A stretch of DNA of 64,000 nucleotides, taken from contig NZ_BNJI01000001.1 of NCBI RefSeq assembly GCF_016587415.1, positions 4,937,501-5,001,500 on the forward strand, written 5' to 3'. The stretch is from Ktedonobacter sp. SOSP1-85 (GTDB lineage Bacteria > Chloroflexota > Ktedonobacteria > Ktedonobacterales > Ktedonobacteraceae). Under the pieces are notes generated by a model, which saw only the letters and a program-made list of their open reading frames with translations, made no database searches and had not been told where the DNA came from. Each line of letters opens with the position of its first letter. Within the stretch, counting starts at the first letter, position 1. Both the position numbers and the translations under genes were made by a program. Of the stretch, positions 18,478-26,609 are shown one piece after another.

Positions 18478-19239
18478 TTAGTCCTCTCCTGCGCGGGCCA
18501 TGACGCAAAGCACAGCATGGAAGGCCTGGGCACATTGAAGGGGATTGGGTGTGGGTGGCAAGGTGATCCCGCATCGCTCGCAGAGATCTGAGAGCCGTAA
18601 CCCCAGTTCGCCGAAGTAAGCCCGGGTGTGTACGCGCAGATCCTCCATTTGGACGCAGAGAGGCGGAAGGTGCAGTTGTGTGGCTGCCTCTTCAAGACGT
18701 GCCAGGTCGTAGTCGCGCTGGAAACTGAGCAAGACGCGGCCCTGACAGGCCTGGGCAAGTTGATCCCACACCTCAGGGAAAGAGGGCGCCGACGCCAGTT
18801 GGGCGGCGCTCAGGCCAGAGGTCCCGCCACGGGCAAAGGAAATGGGCTCCGTTGGGCGAACCACGAGGTGCTCGATGGGCAGACCTGCTTGATCAACCAG
18901 GGTCACTGCGATGATCTCGGCGTCATGTGAGAGCCCGGCGGTGGTCAGGTGGAACACGGCCAGATCGGGACGCGCCAGCATCTCCTGTGCCCAGCGGATT
19001 TCCCGCAAGGGCGGCAGTGATGGGAGCGTGTGCAGGGCGTAACGTAGTTGACCAATTTCCTGTTGCATGCGGATCTGAATCTGCATGAGCAGTTGTCCGA
19101 GTTGTTCGCGTCTCTGTGTTCGCGCTTTGTGAGAGAGGCCTGAGGGCATGAGACTTGCCTGTTGCTCTTCTTCCAGGAGGGCACGTGCTTGTTCCATAGC
19201 CTGTTGGTAATCAAAGCGTGGTGGGTTGGTATGCGTCAT
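18478..19239 (-). CDS. DEDD exonuclease-fold protein lacking key acidic residues
   Basis: 253 residues. After a helical head, residues from about 92 follow the DnaQ/epsilon exonuclease pattern: LAVFHLTTAGLSHDAEIIAV, then GLPIEHLVVRP, SGLSAAQLASAPSFPEVWDQ and VLLSFQRDYDLARL. In active enzymes the first motif is FDxET; here it is FHLTT, so the two metal-binding acids of ExoI are missing. The Asp of ExoII (YDLARL) is retained, and the ExoIII His/Asp is not clear. It is probably a binding protein rather than an active nuclease. RBS AAAGGA, 7 nt. Confidence 0.6.
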   Translation of the reverse strand: MTHTNPPRFDYQQAMEQARALLEEEQQASLMPSGLSHKARTQRREQLGQLLMQIQIRMQQEIGQLRYALHTLPSLPPLREIRWAQEMLARPDLAVFHLTTAGLSHDAEIIAVTLVDQAGLPIEHLVVRPTEPISFARGGTSGLSAAQLASAPSFPEVWDQLAQACQGRVLLSFQRDYDLARLEEAATQLHLPPLCVQMEDLRVHTRAYFGELGLRLSDLCERCGITLPPTPNPLQCAQAFHAVLCVMARAGED

Positions 19240-19262
19240 AGAGCGTTCCTTTCAGACAAAGA

Positions 19263-19299
19263 ACGACAGCCTCCCACTACGCAGGTGGGAGGCTGTCGT
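19263..19299 (-). terminator. 15-bp perfect hairpin in the leader of the exonuclease-like gene
   Basis: ACGACAGCCTCCCAC (19263-19277) and its exact complement (19285-19299) flank a 7-base loop. On the minus strand it is followed by TTCTTTGTCTG and then the ribosome site of the gene starting at 19239. It may end the ArsR transcript or act as an attenuator. Confidence 0.5.
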
Positions 19300-19390
19300 C
19301 ATCAGAAAACAATGGGGAGAATGTTGCATGTCGGGAGAGCGTGAGGTATCCTCAGAGGAGAGAGTTCTGGAAGACTTCCTCTTCACTGTG

Positions 19391-19438
19391 CCTCTTCAGG
19401 GGTGATATTGCAGATCAAGTCCCTGAAGAGGTTTTTTT
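19391..19438 (+). terminator. Strong terminator on the plus strand
   Basis: CCTCTTCAGGG (19391-19401) pairs perfectly with CCCTGAAGAGG (19421-19431), followed by seven T. No plus-strand gene precedes it, so it faces antisense transcription behind the ArsR-type gene. Confidence 0.65.
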
Positions 19439-19442
19439 GTGT

Positions 19443-19853
19443 TTAGTGCTGATCCTCACGTCTCTGCTGAAGTAGGTGTTCAATGGAGGCCAGGGCCTCG
19501 CGTATCTCTTTGAGCTTGTCGGGCAAAATGTAGTAGTAGTTATGCGTCCCCTGTTGTTTCACTCCAATGAGTTTGGCAAACAGTAAGAGCCGCAAATGAT
19601 GCGAGACGACAGGCTGGCTGCGTGGGATTCGTTCGACCAGTTCACTAACACAGAGGTTGCCGCCTTCTTGAGCGAGCAAACGGAGCAAACGAAACCGGAC
19701 GGGGCTCGCGAGAGCCTCAAGCAGGAGCACGAGGCTTGCGTCCTCTTCCAATCCTGCTTCTCGCCAGTCGGTGTTCTCGCCCGGCTCTGAGGCTGTCTCC
19801 GTGACGGAGGGCATGAGTGAGAGATGGGGGGAACGTTGCTGCTGTGTGTTCAT
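19443..19853 (-). CDS. ArsR-family transcriptional regulator
   Basis: 136 residues from ATG 19853 (AAAGGA 12 nt upstream). An upstream ATG at 19964 in the same frame overlaps the preceding stop by 8 nt (ATGAATAA) and cannot be excluded, but the extra 37 residues are low complexity. The winged helix-turn-helix reads LLEALASPVRFRLLRLLAQE, then CVSELVERIPRSQPVVSHHL and NYYYILPDKL, typical of ArsR. No metal-binding cysteine pair (CVC) is seen, so it is likely not a classical arsenic sensor. It probably regulates this element. Confidence 0.8.
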   Translation of the reverse strand: MNTQQQRSPHLSLMPSVTETASEPGENTDWREAGLEEDASLVLLLEALASPVRFRLLRLLAQEGGNLCVSELVERIPRSQPVVSHHLRLLLFAKLIGVKQQGTHNYYYILPDKLKEIREALASIEHLLQQRREDQH

Positions 19854-19956
19854 GGGGTGTATGGATCCTTTCTTCGGTTCTATAAGTGAGTTGTTGGGGA
19901 GACGTTGATCGTGTGAGAGCCGTGATGGAGGGCTACGGCAACGGGGAAGGGGACGG

Positions 19957-20733
19957 TTATTCATGAGTGGAGGTTCTCTGCACGGTCTGTTGTTGTAGGA
20001 TGTCCTGGCAGAGTGGTGTGTGCGAGGGCAATGGCAGTGGGGTGACCTGAAGAGGGCGCTCTGTGTAAAAGGTGATCAGTTGGGCTACGCGTTTGGCGAG
20101 GGCGCGATGTACTGGGGGTGGGAGGTGTTCCAGTTGTCGCCAGTCAGTGAGGGCCGCCAGCCGATGGAGTCGTGGCAGGAGCAGGTGAGGCAGGATGTGC
20201 AATGGGGCGGGCGGGAGCGGAAGGCTCCAGATAACGTAGCTTGTGCTACAGGTGCTCACCTGACATCGGCGTGTTCTTACTCCACCTTCGATCTTGACCA
20301 GGAATTGATCGGTATAGCGCCAGGTGCGAAAGCCACAGGGGATGAGTGCCCTGGCGCGTGTCGGTGGCGCCGGCGGAATATGGGCAAAATCGAGATGCTG
20401 ATGTCGCCACTCCTGCTGCCACCACGTGGCGAGGCGCTGTTCTATCTTATCATTGAACGGAGTTAAGACCTTGTCACGGTAGGGTAGAAAGAAGCGCACG
20501 GGTTGTGGGAGTGGACCAAAGGGCTTGAAGAGTTGCTTGGGGGTGTCAAAGCCCTCGATACGGGAGAGGACGTGTTCGGGAAAGACGTGTCGGTAGCCAT
20601 GTTCCTGGTCGGTCACGTTGGACGGGTCACTGGTAAAGTCAGCAAACCAACGCTCGGCAGTATGCCTGTAGACGCCGGTGAAGGCCTCCAGTTCTTTGAG
20701 CAAAAAGCGATAGCGTGCATATTCTCGACGCAT
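19957..20733 (-). CDS. Hypothetical protein of the mobile-element backbone
   Basis: 258 residues, start ATG 20733 with AAGGA about 10 nt before. The N-terminus looks like a helix-turn-helix or adaptor (YRFLLKELEAFTGVYRHTAE, RWFADFTSDPSN). The centre has TRARALIPCGFRTWRYTDQF and a cysteine pair region (RRCQVSTCSTSYVIWSLP), and the C-terminus is proline- and leucine-rich. The Cys pattern may bind zinc. It is followed by the ArsR-type gene. No family recognised. Confidence 0.5.
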   Translation of the reverse strand: MRREYARYRFLLKELEAFTGVYRHTAERWFADFTSDPSNVTDQEHGYRHVFPEHVLSRIEGFDTPKQLFKPFGPLPQPVRFFLPYRDKVLTPFNDKIEQRLATWWQQEWRHQHLDFAHIPPAPPTRARALIPCGFRTWRYTDQFLVKIEGGVRTRRCQVSTCSTSYVIWSLPLPPAPLHILPHLLLPRLHRLAALTDWRQLEHLPPPVHRALAKRVAQLITFYTERPLQVTPLPLPSHTPLCQDILQQQTVQRTSTHE

Positions 20734-20771
20734 TAGTATTCTATCCTTCTGTTGTATGGAAACAAGACATG

Positions 20772-20815
20772 AAAAAACTGGCTCACCCAGCTGCCAATGC
20801 AGGCGGGTGAGCCAG
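20772..20815 (-). terminator. Rho-independent terminator of the tyrosine recombinase gene
   Basis: On the minus strand an 11-bp stem (CTGGCTCACCC with its complement) is followed by TTTTTT (plus-strand A6 at 20772-20777). It lies between the recombinase gene and the next minus-strand gene. Confidence 0.75.
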
Positions 20816-20890
20816 TGAACACGAAGAAAACACGAGGGAATGTAAGGGAATGTATATGAACAGGGACATCATTGTCCCTGGGGATGGTAA

Positions 20891-21775
20891 TTAGCGCAGG
20901 TAGTAGGTCAGGACCACATCTCGTCGATTATGCCCCAGCGCTCGTGAGACCGCCAGGATGGCCTGCTCATCGAGAATGCCGCGTGGAAGCCGACCAGCGG
21001 CAGGTGGTAGAGGCAGGCCCGAGAGTTCTTGATAGAGGGTCTGCGCATAGTGCCGACGATAGGCGTGAATATCGAGGTGGCTGGGAATATGGGCAAAGAC
21101 CAGCTCGTCCTCACCTCGTCCTTGCACAAGACTCAGCACTGTTGCTTCTTGCCCTGCAAGGACCGGGACCTGGCGCACCTTGCCGCCCTTGCCCTGCACA
21201 TGAAGGACGACACCCCCATCTGGCTGCTCCTGGATCTGTGCAACCCGGAGCATTCTCACTTCGCGCCGCCGTAATCCGGTGACGCGAAGGAAGGCCAGCA
21301 GGGGTTGCCAGTGCTCAGGTTGAAAATGGGGCGAGGATTGTTCTTCAGACCCAGGGGTCTGGCGAGAACGGTGAATGGCTTCCCGGTGACGTGGTGGAAG
21401 TGGAACCTGTTCTGCCAGGAGTGGAGAGCCAAAGAAGAGCCGTAATGCGCTGCGTTCGGTGGCCAGGGTCCAGGGGCTATAGCCTTCCTGTACGCGCAAG
21501 AGCACATAGGCTGAGGCTAGTTCGTCTGCACGTTGGTCGACCTCGGCCAGGCGTTTCGTCCCGTGAGTTGTTCGGCACCAGCGCAAAAAGCGCATCACCA
21601 TGTCCTGGTAGGTAGCCCGCGTCTGATAGGAGTGCATCTTCCCATCAGAGAACGACCAGAAATGTTCACCCTGCGCGCGGGCCTGCGCTTTGGCATCGGC
21701 ACGGCTTTGGCCGATGGCCATCAAGCCGTCGAGGCGCTGAAGCGCTTCATAGAGGAGTCCGGGTCGTTTTCCCAT
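20891..21775 (-). CDS. Tyrosine recombinase/integrase
   Basis: 294 residues. An N-terminal SAM-like core-binding part (YQDMVMRFLRWCRTTHGTKR) leads into a catalytic domain with all expected residues: Arg in TGLRRREVRML, Lys in VQGKGGKVRQVPV, His-x-x-Arg in HAYRRHYA, the second His in RALGHNRRD and the nucleophile Tyr in VVLTYYLR at the extreme C-terminus. These enzymes cut and rejoin DNA through a phosphotyrosine. It may resolve element dimers or catalyse integration. Its upstream region carries a cluster of GAGAAC half-sites, possibly its operator. Confidence 0.88.
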   Translation of the reverse strand: MGKRPGLLYEALQRLDGLMAIGQSRADAKAQARAQGEHFWSFSDGKMHSYQTRATYQDMVMRFLRWCRTTHGTKRLAEVDQRADELASAYVLLRVQEGYSPWTLATERSALRLFFGSPLLAEQVPLPPRHREAIHRSRQTPGSEEQSSPHFQPEHWQPLLAFLRVTGLRRREVRMLRVAQIQEQPDGGVVLHVQGKGGKVRQVPVLAGQEATVLSLVQGRGEDELVFAHIPSHLDIHAYRRHYAQTLYQELSGLPLPPAAGRLPRGILDEQAILAVSRALGHNRRDVVLTYYLR

Positions 21776-22108
21776 GGCGTGTACACATCCTGCTTCGGTT
21801 GAAAGGCATGGTTTGCCCCTATCAAGAAAGGGTTCCGTTCAGTACTTCCGAAGCAGTATGCAGGTGTCCTGAGGCACCATAGCAGGCGGGATGAAGGCAG
21901 GGAGATGCTCCGTTCTCTCTCGAACATCCTCTTTGTCTGTTTATTCTTCCATTCAGAAGAGGCCCAGACAACAAGGTGCTTCTGTCTTCACTCGGATGTG
22001 CAGCCAGGGAGCAGGGCTACGACCTGGTGCAGGTGCAGCGCCAGGAGATCCTTGGACAAATGGAGGGACTCAACATCCACCCAAGAATCTCCCTTCTTAT
22101 GCGATGCG

Positions 22109-22177
22109 GTTCTCACAAATGAGAACACATGTTCTCCTGTAATACGGGTGAGAACATGCTGTGGTTACATGTTTCTC
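22109..22177. promoter_or_regulatory. Cluster of GAGAAC/GTTCTC half-sites (operator-like)
   Basis: GTTCTC (22109-22114), GAGAAC (22121-22126), GTTCTC (22131-22136) and GAGAAC (22150-22155), followed by CATGTTTCTC (22168-22177), form at least two overlapping inverted repeats, best GAGAACA-CA-TGTTCTC. It lies between the csrA stop and the recombinase start, on the upstream side of the recombinase. The remainder of the 450-base gap shows no gene. Confidence 0.55.
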
Positions 22178-22225
22178 CTCACTTTCTCAAAAAACGGCTT
22201 TTTCATTGAAAAGGGAACAAGCATC

Positions 22226-22417
22226 TCACTCTGGTTTGGTGACAGGAGGCTTCGGCAGGGGTGATTGCCGCTGCAGTAATTCCTCGCGCACGATAGTGAC
22301 CTCGGGAGGAGCGGTGATACCGAGTTTTATTCTCCCCTCTTCTACTTCAAGCACTTCGAGAACGATATTGCCTGAGAGGATGATTCGCTCCCCTTTCTTG
22401 CGTCGTATGACTAGCAT
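22226..22417 (-). CDS. csrA: Carbon storage regulator CsrA
   Basis: 63 residues: MLVIRRKKGERIILSGNIVL, then EVLEVEEGRIKLGITAPPEV and TIVREELLQ. This is the full CsrA signature, including the RNA-contacting N-terminal strand and the GIxAPxxxxVxRxE segment (here GITAPPEVTIVREEL). CsrA binds GGA motifs in mRNA leaders and represses translation. The start overlaps the stop of the upstream gene (ATGCTAG) and has AGGAGG 8 nt upstream. The C-terminal tail is Pro-rich. csrA in a mobile-element operon, away from flagellar genes, suggests post-transcriptional control of element genes, many of which have AAAGGA start sites. Confidence 0.92.
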   Translation of the reverse strand: MLVIRRKKGERIILSGNIVLEVLEVEEGRIKLGITAPPEVTIVREELLQRQSPLPKPPVTKPE

Positions 22418-23997
22418 GATGGGTCCCTCCTTTCCTCTGTGCTCTCGCTCACTGATGGCATCGATAGGTGCGCATCTTGTACTTCCTGTTCTGGAAGCAC
22501 AGGGGACGTTTCGTAGGATTTGGCAACGGCTTTTTTGATCACCTGCTGCTTGCGCAGTGCAGGTCGCAGAAGCGGGACCCACTTGGGTTCGAGGTGCTTG
22601 ACGGTGACCTCTCCCTCTCGGCGGGTGCCATCCTTGCGCGTCGGGTAGCTACGGGTAAAGGTGTCAATGACCCTCTGCTCATAAATCAGGTCATCGGGTT
22701 GGGCCTGGGCCAGCCAGTTCTGACGTTTGGGCAGATGCTCGTCTTCTGCCGCGTCGTTCGCGCGAACTATGGGAGGTTTTTCTGAGAGATCATAGGTGAC
22801 GGTGGTATACCTCCTGCTGTGTGTGACCCATTTGTCTTTCGGTTTCCCTTTCCCTCGCTTGCGAGGCACCTGCTCTTTGATCTGATAGGATGCGATATGC
22901 TCAGGAAATGCTGGAACTTGCGGGGTGCGTGCATAGCGTTTGTGGAGCATCCCAGTTGCGATAGCAAGCCAGCGTGTCCATGCGAATACCTGGCTCATAT
23001 ATTGGTCTTCCGGTAGCACCCAGCACGAGTACTGGGTGTCGTAGGAGAGGCGCAAGAGCACACTCGCATTCTCACCAATGACATCAATGTTCCAGCGTGC
23101 CGCTTCCTGACCGAGGATCTGATGAGCCTGAAGCCACGCGATCAAATCCTCGCGCGGATCAAGCAGCCTGTTCAGCTCCTGCTCGGGGTAGCGTGGGTAG
23201 ACAAACACAGCTCGCACACGGCCAAGGAGATCAGGTTGCGGCTCATCAAACTCGATCCAGAGGCGTTGATCCGTCTGGAAGAGGTCTGTGACCAGGGTAT
23301 TGTAGTGGGCCAGTTGATCTTCTCGTGTTGTCCAGCCCTGACGCATGCAGAACGCTTCAAGGGTTTGTGCCAGATCCTGATACATCTGTCTGGCTGAGGC
23401 TGTCCAGAGCCAGAGCTGGGCATGATCGAGCATCTGGCAAAAGATGTTGGCTTGAAAGGGGTCAGTTTGTGGCAAGGGAATGCCTGATGTCAGCCGCTCC
23501 CCGGCGAACATCATTTTGAAGACCTCGACGAAGGGTTTCCCCTCTGCAAGCAGCGCCTCAATCGTGGCAATCCAGGACTGCTGACGTTGTGTTCGCTCTT
23601 CCTCAGAAAGTTCGGGGTGATCGGGATCAGTAAGGGTGATCGGACGCTGCTTGTGGGAGACGTGGAGGCGTCCATACCGCGTGTCAGCAGCAATCTCAGG
23701 TTCTTTGCTTAAACGAGCCCGCACCAGGGCATCGAGGAAGGTCTCATCAAGTGTCAGAAAAGGAAGATAGGGCGCGAAGGTGGCCTCCAGGCGCTTTTGC
23801 TCATGCTCTGGAGGGGGTGTCTCATCAAGGCAAAAGAGGACGGCATAGTAGCGACCAGCCACCATGTAGGTGTTGACTGTCAGCGTTCCTTGTACGGTTG
23901 CGAGCAGGGTTTTGAACGTAGCAAAGAGGGCCTTTTGCTCGCGAGGGCCGGGGACTTCAACGGCCCTGTACCAGCAGGGAAGAAGCAAATCCGTCAT
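22411..23997 (-). CDS. Hypothetical protein cotranscribed with csrA
   Basis: 528 residues from ATG 23997 (AAAGGA, 12 nt). The N-terminal 350 residues are mixed alpha/beta (LLPCWYRAVEVPGPREQKAL; RYYAVLFCLDETPPPEHEQK), followed by a basic, Lys/Arg-rich linker (PRKRGKGKPKDKWVTHSRRY) and an extended tail. It resembles, in general style only, the conserved element proteins that carry DNA-transfer functions; no motif for an ATPase, nuclease or relaxase was found. It overlaps csrA by 7 nt, so CsrA is made from the same mRNA. Confidence 0.55.
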   Translation of the reverse strand: MTDLLLPCWYRAVEVPGPREQKALFATFKTLLATVQGTLTVNTYMVAGRYYAVLFCLDETPPPEHEQKRLEATFAPYLPFLTLDETFLDALVRARLSKEPEIAADTRYGRLHVSHKQRPITLTDPDHPELSEEERTQRQQSWIATIEALLAEGKPFVEVFKMMFAGERLTSGIPLPQTDPFQANIFCQMLDHAQLWLWTASARQMYQDLAQTLEAFCMRQGWTTREDQLAHYNTLVTDLFQTDQRLWIEFDEPQPDLLGRVRAVFVYPRYPEQELNRLLDPREDLIAWLQAHQILGQEAARWNIDVIGENASVLLRLSYDTQYSCWVLPEDQYMSQVFAWTRWLAIATGMLHKRYARTPQVPAFPEHIASYQIKEQVPRKRGKGKPKDKWVTHSRRYTTVTYDLSEKPPIVRANDAAEDEHLPKRQNWLAQAQPDDLIYEQRVIDTFTRSYPTRKDGTRREGEVTVKHLEPKWVPLLRPALRKQQVIKKAVAKSYETSPVLPEQEVQDAHLSMPSVSESTEERRDPSC

Positions 23998-24186
23998 AGC
24001 GATACAGATTCCTTTCTGAAAAACACACACACACCAGGAGCACTCTTCTATGCGTTATGAAGCGCAGCATCGTGAGAGAGTGTTCCTGGCGGGAGTGAAG
24101 GAAGAAGAAGGAGCGTGGAAAATGGACTGGAGGAGGAGAGCGGGCAGTGGGCATGGGCGAGCGCCCATTCCATTGAGGGGTCGTCA

Positions 24187-25092
24187 TCATGCGTGTGGCT
24201 CATCCCATTGAACAACGTCAAAGACGTGTGGCAGTAGGCGTTGCCAGAGGGAATAGAGGTTTACATTGGAGGTGGGTTCGTCCTCTGGCAAGAGAGCAGC
24301 GTACAGAAGCGTGAGAGGGTGACGGGTGTACAGTACGTTATTGAGTAAGTCGGGGACTCGCCAGAGAAAGCCTTGCCAGCGCATCCCTGGACGAGGTTCG
24401 ACCAGGTGCTCAAGGCGTGCAAGGTGAGAGGTACTCAGTGGCTCGCATTCCTGATGCCTGGGTGGCGGAAGAACGCGTTCGACCCAGCGTAACTGCCAGG
24501 AGACCGCGTCAAGTTCCCCGGGGAGATCAGTCTGCATAGTGAGCATAGCCGTTCCCACGTGCGCCAGAGGCCACGAGAGCTCGTCCGCTGTTTGTTCTGC
24601 CATCGCGAACAGAAAGGCCTGAGGGAAGAGACCCTGTGTCTGGAAATTGCTTGCAGGCAGGAGCCTCCCCAGGCCAGTCGATGGAGCCTTCGTGGAGGAG
24701 GGAGTAGCATCGGGCAGGGTATGCCAGAGGATCTGGGTGCCCAGGCGACCAGGATAGATGTCGATGGTACAGACGGCACCTATGCAACTGGGACATATGC
24801 GCATCGGTAATTCATGAAAGGTGCCATCTCGATGCATCGGAGCATGCAACTGATGTCCGATCCGAGCGGCCTGCTCCGGAGAAAGTTGCAGCACGAAGAG
24901 CCGGTGATCGGCTTGCCACCAGGGAAAGGCACAGCGAGGACACCACCAGAGGACCTGCCGCCCGCCGTACACGGTCTCGGGAAAGAGTTGGGAGAACTCT
25001 CTGGAGAGCAACACCTGTTGCTGGGTGCGAAAATCGTCATAGTGGGGTGGAATTGCATTGAAAACATCATCAAGGGATGCTACACTAAACAT
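24187..25092 (-). CDS. Hypothetical zinc-ribbon-containing element protein
   Basis: 301 residues, AAAGGA 11 nt before ATG 25092. Two cysteine pairs, WWCPRCAFPWW and ICPSCIGAVC, separated by about 50 residues, probably form one zinc site. The remainder has an amphipathic C-terminal half ending in WQRLLPHVFDVVQWDEPHA. No catalytic motif seen. It lies in the minus-strand run upstream of the 528-residue gene, with a 189-base gap that contains an imperfect hairpin. Confidence 0.5.
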   Translation of the reverse strand: MFSVASLDDVFNAIPPHYDDFRTQQQVLLSREFSQLFPETVYGGRQVLWWCPRCAFPWWQADHRLFVLQLSPEQAARIGHQLHAPMHRDGTFHELPMRICPSCIGAVCTIDIYPGRLGTQILWHTLPDATPSSTKAPSTGLGRLLPASNFQTQGLFPQAFLFAMAEQTADELSWPLAHVGTAMLTMQTDLPGELDAVSWQLRWVERVLPPPRHQECEPLSTSHLARLEHLVEPRPGMRWQGFLWRVPDLLNNVLYTRHPLTLLYAALLPEDEPTSNVNLYSLWQRLLPHVFDVVQWDEPHA

Positions 25093-25140
25093 GAATCACA
25101 GAATCCTTTCTTTTCCGCGTGAGAAGAGAGGACTGAAGGA

Positions 25141-25176
25141 ACACCCAACGTAGTTGCAATACGTTGGGTGTTTTTT
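25141..25176 (+). terminator. Strong terminator on the plus strand
   Basis: ACACCCAACGTA (25141-25152) pairs perfectly with TACGTTGGGTGT (25160-25171), with six T at the end. Like the one at 19391, it lies in the leader of a minus-strand gene with no plus-strand gene before it. Confidence 0.65.
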
Positions 25177-25252
25177 GGTGTATGATCATCGTTCTCTTTC
25201 TCACGCGGGCTAATTGACACAGGCCGATGCCTGGTCTTGGTCCAAAAATGTC

Positions 25253-25570
25253 CTACAGGGCAGCATGGGATCCGCAGTGCGACGCGTGGAGAACCACGCC
25301 AGTGACGAGCAGCAGGCTTGTCCATTCGCGAGCCGAGAGCAGCTTTTGGCTCGCGGCAGGATGTCCTGGGGGAACCTGGAGACTTGCCAGGGGACCAAAT
25401 ACCGTCCACCAGACGCGGAGAACAGGGAACGGGCTGATCCGGGGCAGCACGAGGGGGCCTCGTTCCTGGAGCACGTGATTCACATGTCTGGTATCCGCTG
25501 TACACTTGGGAGAATATCCGGTGTAGGGGATACCAGGAAAGGACCAGGAAGCGTGAACATGATGTGTCAT
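25253..25570 (-). CDS. Small hypothetical protein
   Basis: 105 residues from ATG 25570, which has a strong ribosome site (AAGGAG, 9 nt). The sequence is rich in Pro, Trp and His (MTHHVHASWSFPGIPYTGYS; FPVLRVWWTVFGPLASLQVP). No family. The site and its place between two other minus-strand genes support it, but codon composition is not convincing and a longer plus-strand frame overlaps. Confidence 0.35.
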   Translation of the reverse strand: MTHHVHASWSFPGIPYTGYSPKCTADTRHVNHVLQERGPLVLPRISPFPVLRVWWTVFGPLASLQVPPGHPAASQKLLSAREWTSLLLVTGVVLHASHCGSHAAL

Positions 25571-25607
25571 GACGTGAAACTCCTTTTTCAACACGGTGAC
25601 AAACAAC

Positions 25608-25657
25608 AAAAAACGCAGCCCATCCTTCCCGCGCGGGAGAAGGGATTGGGGCTGCGT
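25608..25657 (-). terminator. Rho-independent terminator
   Basis: On the minus strand ACGCAGCCC (outer stem) plus an inner stem around CCCGCGCGGG, followed by TTTTTT. It ends the gene at 25677-26609. Confidence 0.7.
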
Positions 25658-25676
25658 TTGGCGGAGGGAAACAGGA

Positions 25677-26609
25677 TTAGAGAAAGTATGAGAGGACTAG
25701 CGTTTGAAGCGATGGGAGTTGGTCGGGATCAGCAACACCCATGGACAGGTGCGCGTGCAACATGTGCCAGCGCTCTTGTTGGGCGGCAAGCACCGTCGCC
25801 TTGTACTCCCCTTCCATCTTTTGGACGTACAGGCGAAACTGTTCGACTTTTGTGGTAAGAAACAGTTTGCTTTGTTGTGAGTAGAGATCCAACTGCCGGG
25901 TATGGACCATCGACTCGTAGTTCATGTTCGTCTGGGTAAGACTGACTGGACGACCAATCCCGGTGACGACGTGTAAGCCCCATTGTTTGTATGCTTGATT
26001 CCGACCTGCTTGATAGGCCTGGGGAACCTGAGCAATCTCATAGTCGAGACGGTCTCGCTCGTAGGTCCAGCGCTGCTCAAATTGCAGGAACAGCTCGTGT
26101 GCGGAGATGGATGCCAGGTGATGGTGCTCAATCCGTTCCTCCTGATGGCGTAAGAGCTCATCAAGAAGTGGAAGACACAACGCCAGGCACTCCGGCGTGA
26201 GCACGAACTGTTGCGCACACTTCTGCAGATAGGCGCGATACGTGGCCATGCCCCGTTGAATCTGCAAGAGCCGTTGTTCCCAGTGGTGTTGCTGCTGCTT
26301 CACCCATTGGTGAAAAAGACGCTGCTCGGCTTCGACAGCCCAGCGAGGTGTGGTACTCCTGGACCTGGAGACGCTTTGGGCAAGCGCGAGATTGGCCTGA
26401 GCGGTCTCGCAGGCGGTAACCGCACTCAACCACGAGGTAAAGCGGTGTTGGGAAGCGCTCACCACATGCTGAAGGTTCTCCAGAATGCTTACAATGACCG
26501 ACTCTTCGCGTGCCAGGAGGCAGAGTTGGTTTTGAGTGTCGATGAGATCGCGAAGGGCCTGGGTAGCGCGGCAGTGTTTCCCACAGGGGCAGAGTGATCC
26601 TTGACTCAT
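25677..26609 (-). CDS. Hypothetical coiled-coil protein with N-terminal Cys cluster
   Basis: 310 residues from ATG 26609 (AAAGGAG, 8 nt; chosen over a start 26 codons upstream). The N-terminus has MSQGSLCPCGKHCRATQALR, a three-Cys cluster, followed by about 280 residues of almost unbroken helix rich in Gln, His and Leu (LFHQWVKQQQHHWEQRLLQI), consistent with long coiled coils. No family recognised; a structural or adaptor role in the element is possible. Confidence 0.5.
   Translation of the reverse strand: MSQGSLCPCGKHCRATQALRDLIDTQNQLCLLAREESVIVSILENLQHVVSASQHRFTSWLSAVTACETAQANLALAQSVSRSRSTTPRWAVEAEQRLFHQWVKQQQHHWEQRLLQIQRGMATYRAYLQKCAQQFVLTPECLALCLPLLDELLRHQEERIEHHHLASISAHELFLQFEQRWTYERDRLDYEIAQVPQAYQAGRNQAYKQWGLHVVTGIGRPVSLTQTNMNYESMVHTRQLDLYSQQSKLFLTTKVEQFRLYVQKMEGEYKATVLAAQQERWHMLHAHLSMGVADPDQLPSLQTLVLSYFL

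Noticed and set aside
25214..25858. Plus-strand ORF of 214 codons
   Set aside because: Runs across the end of a minus-strand gene and a terminator; no SD site.
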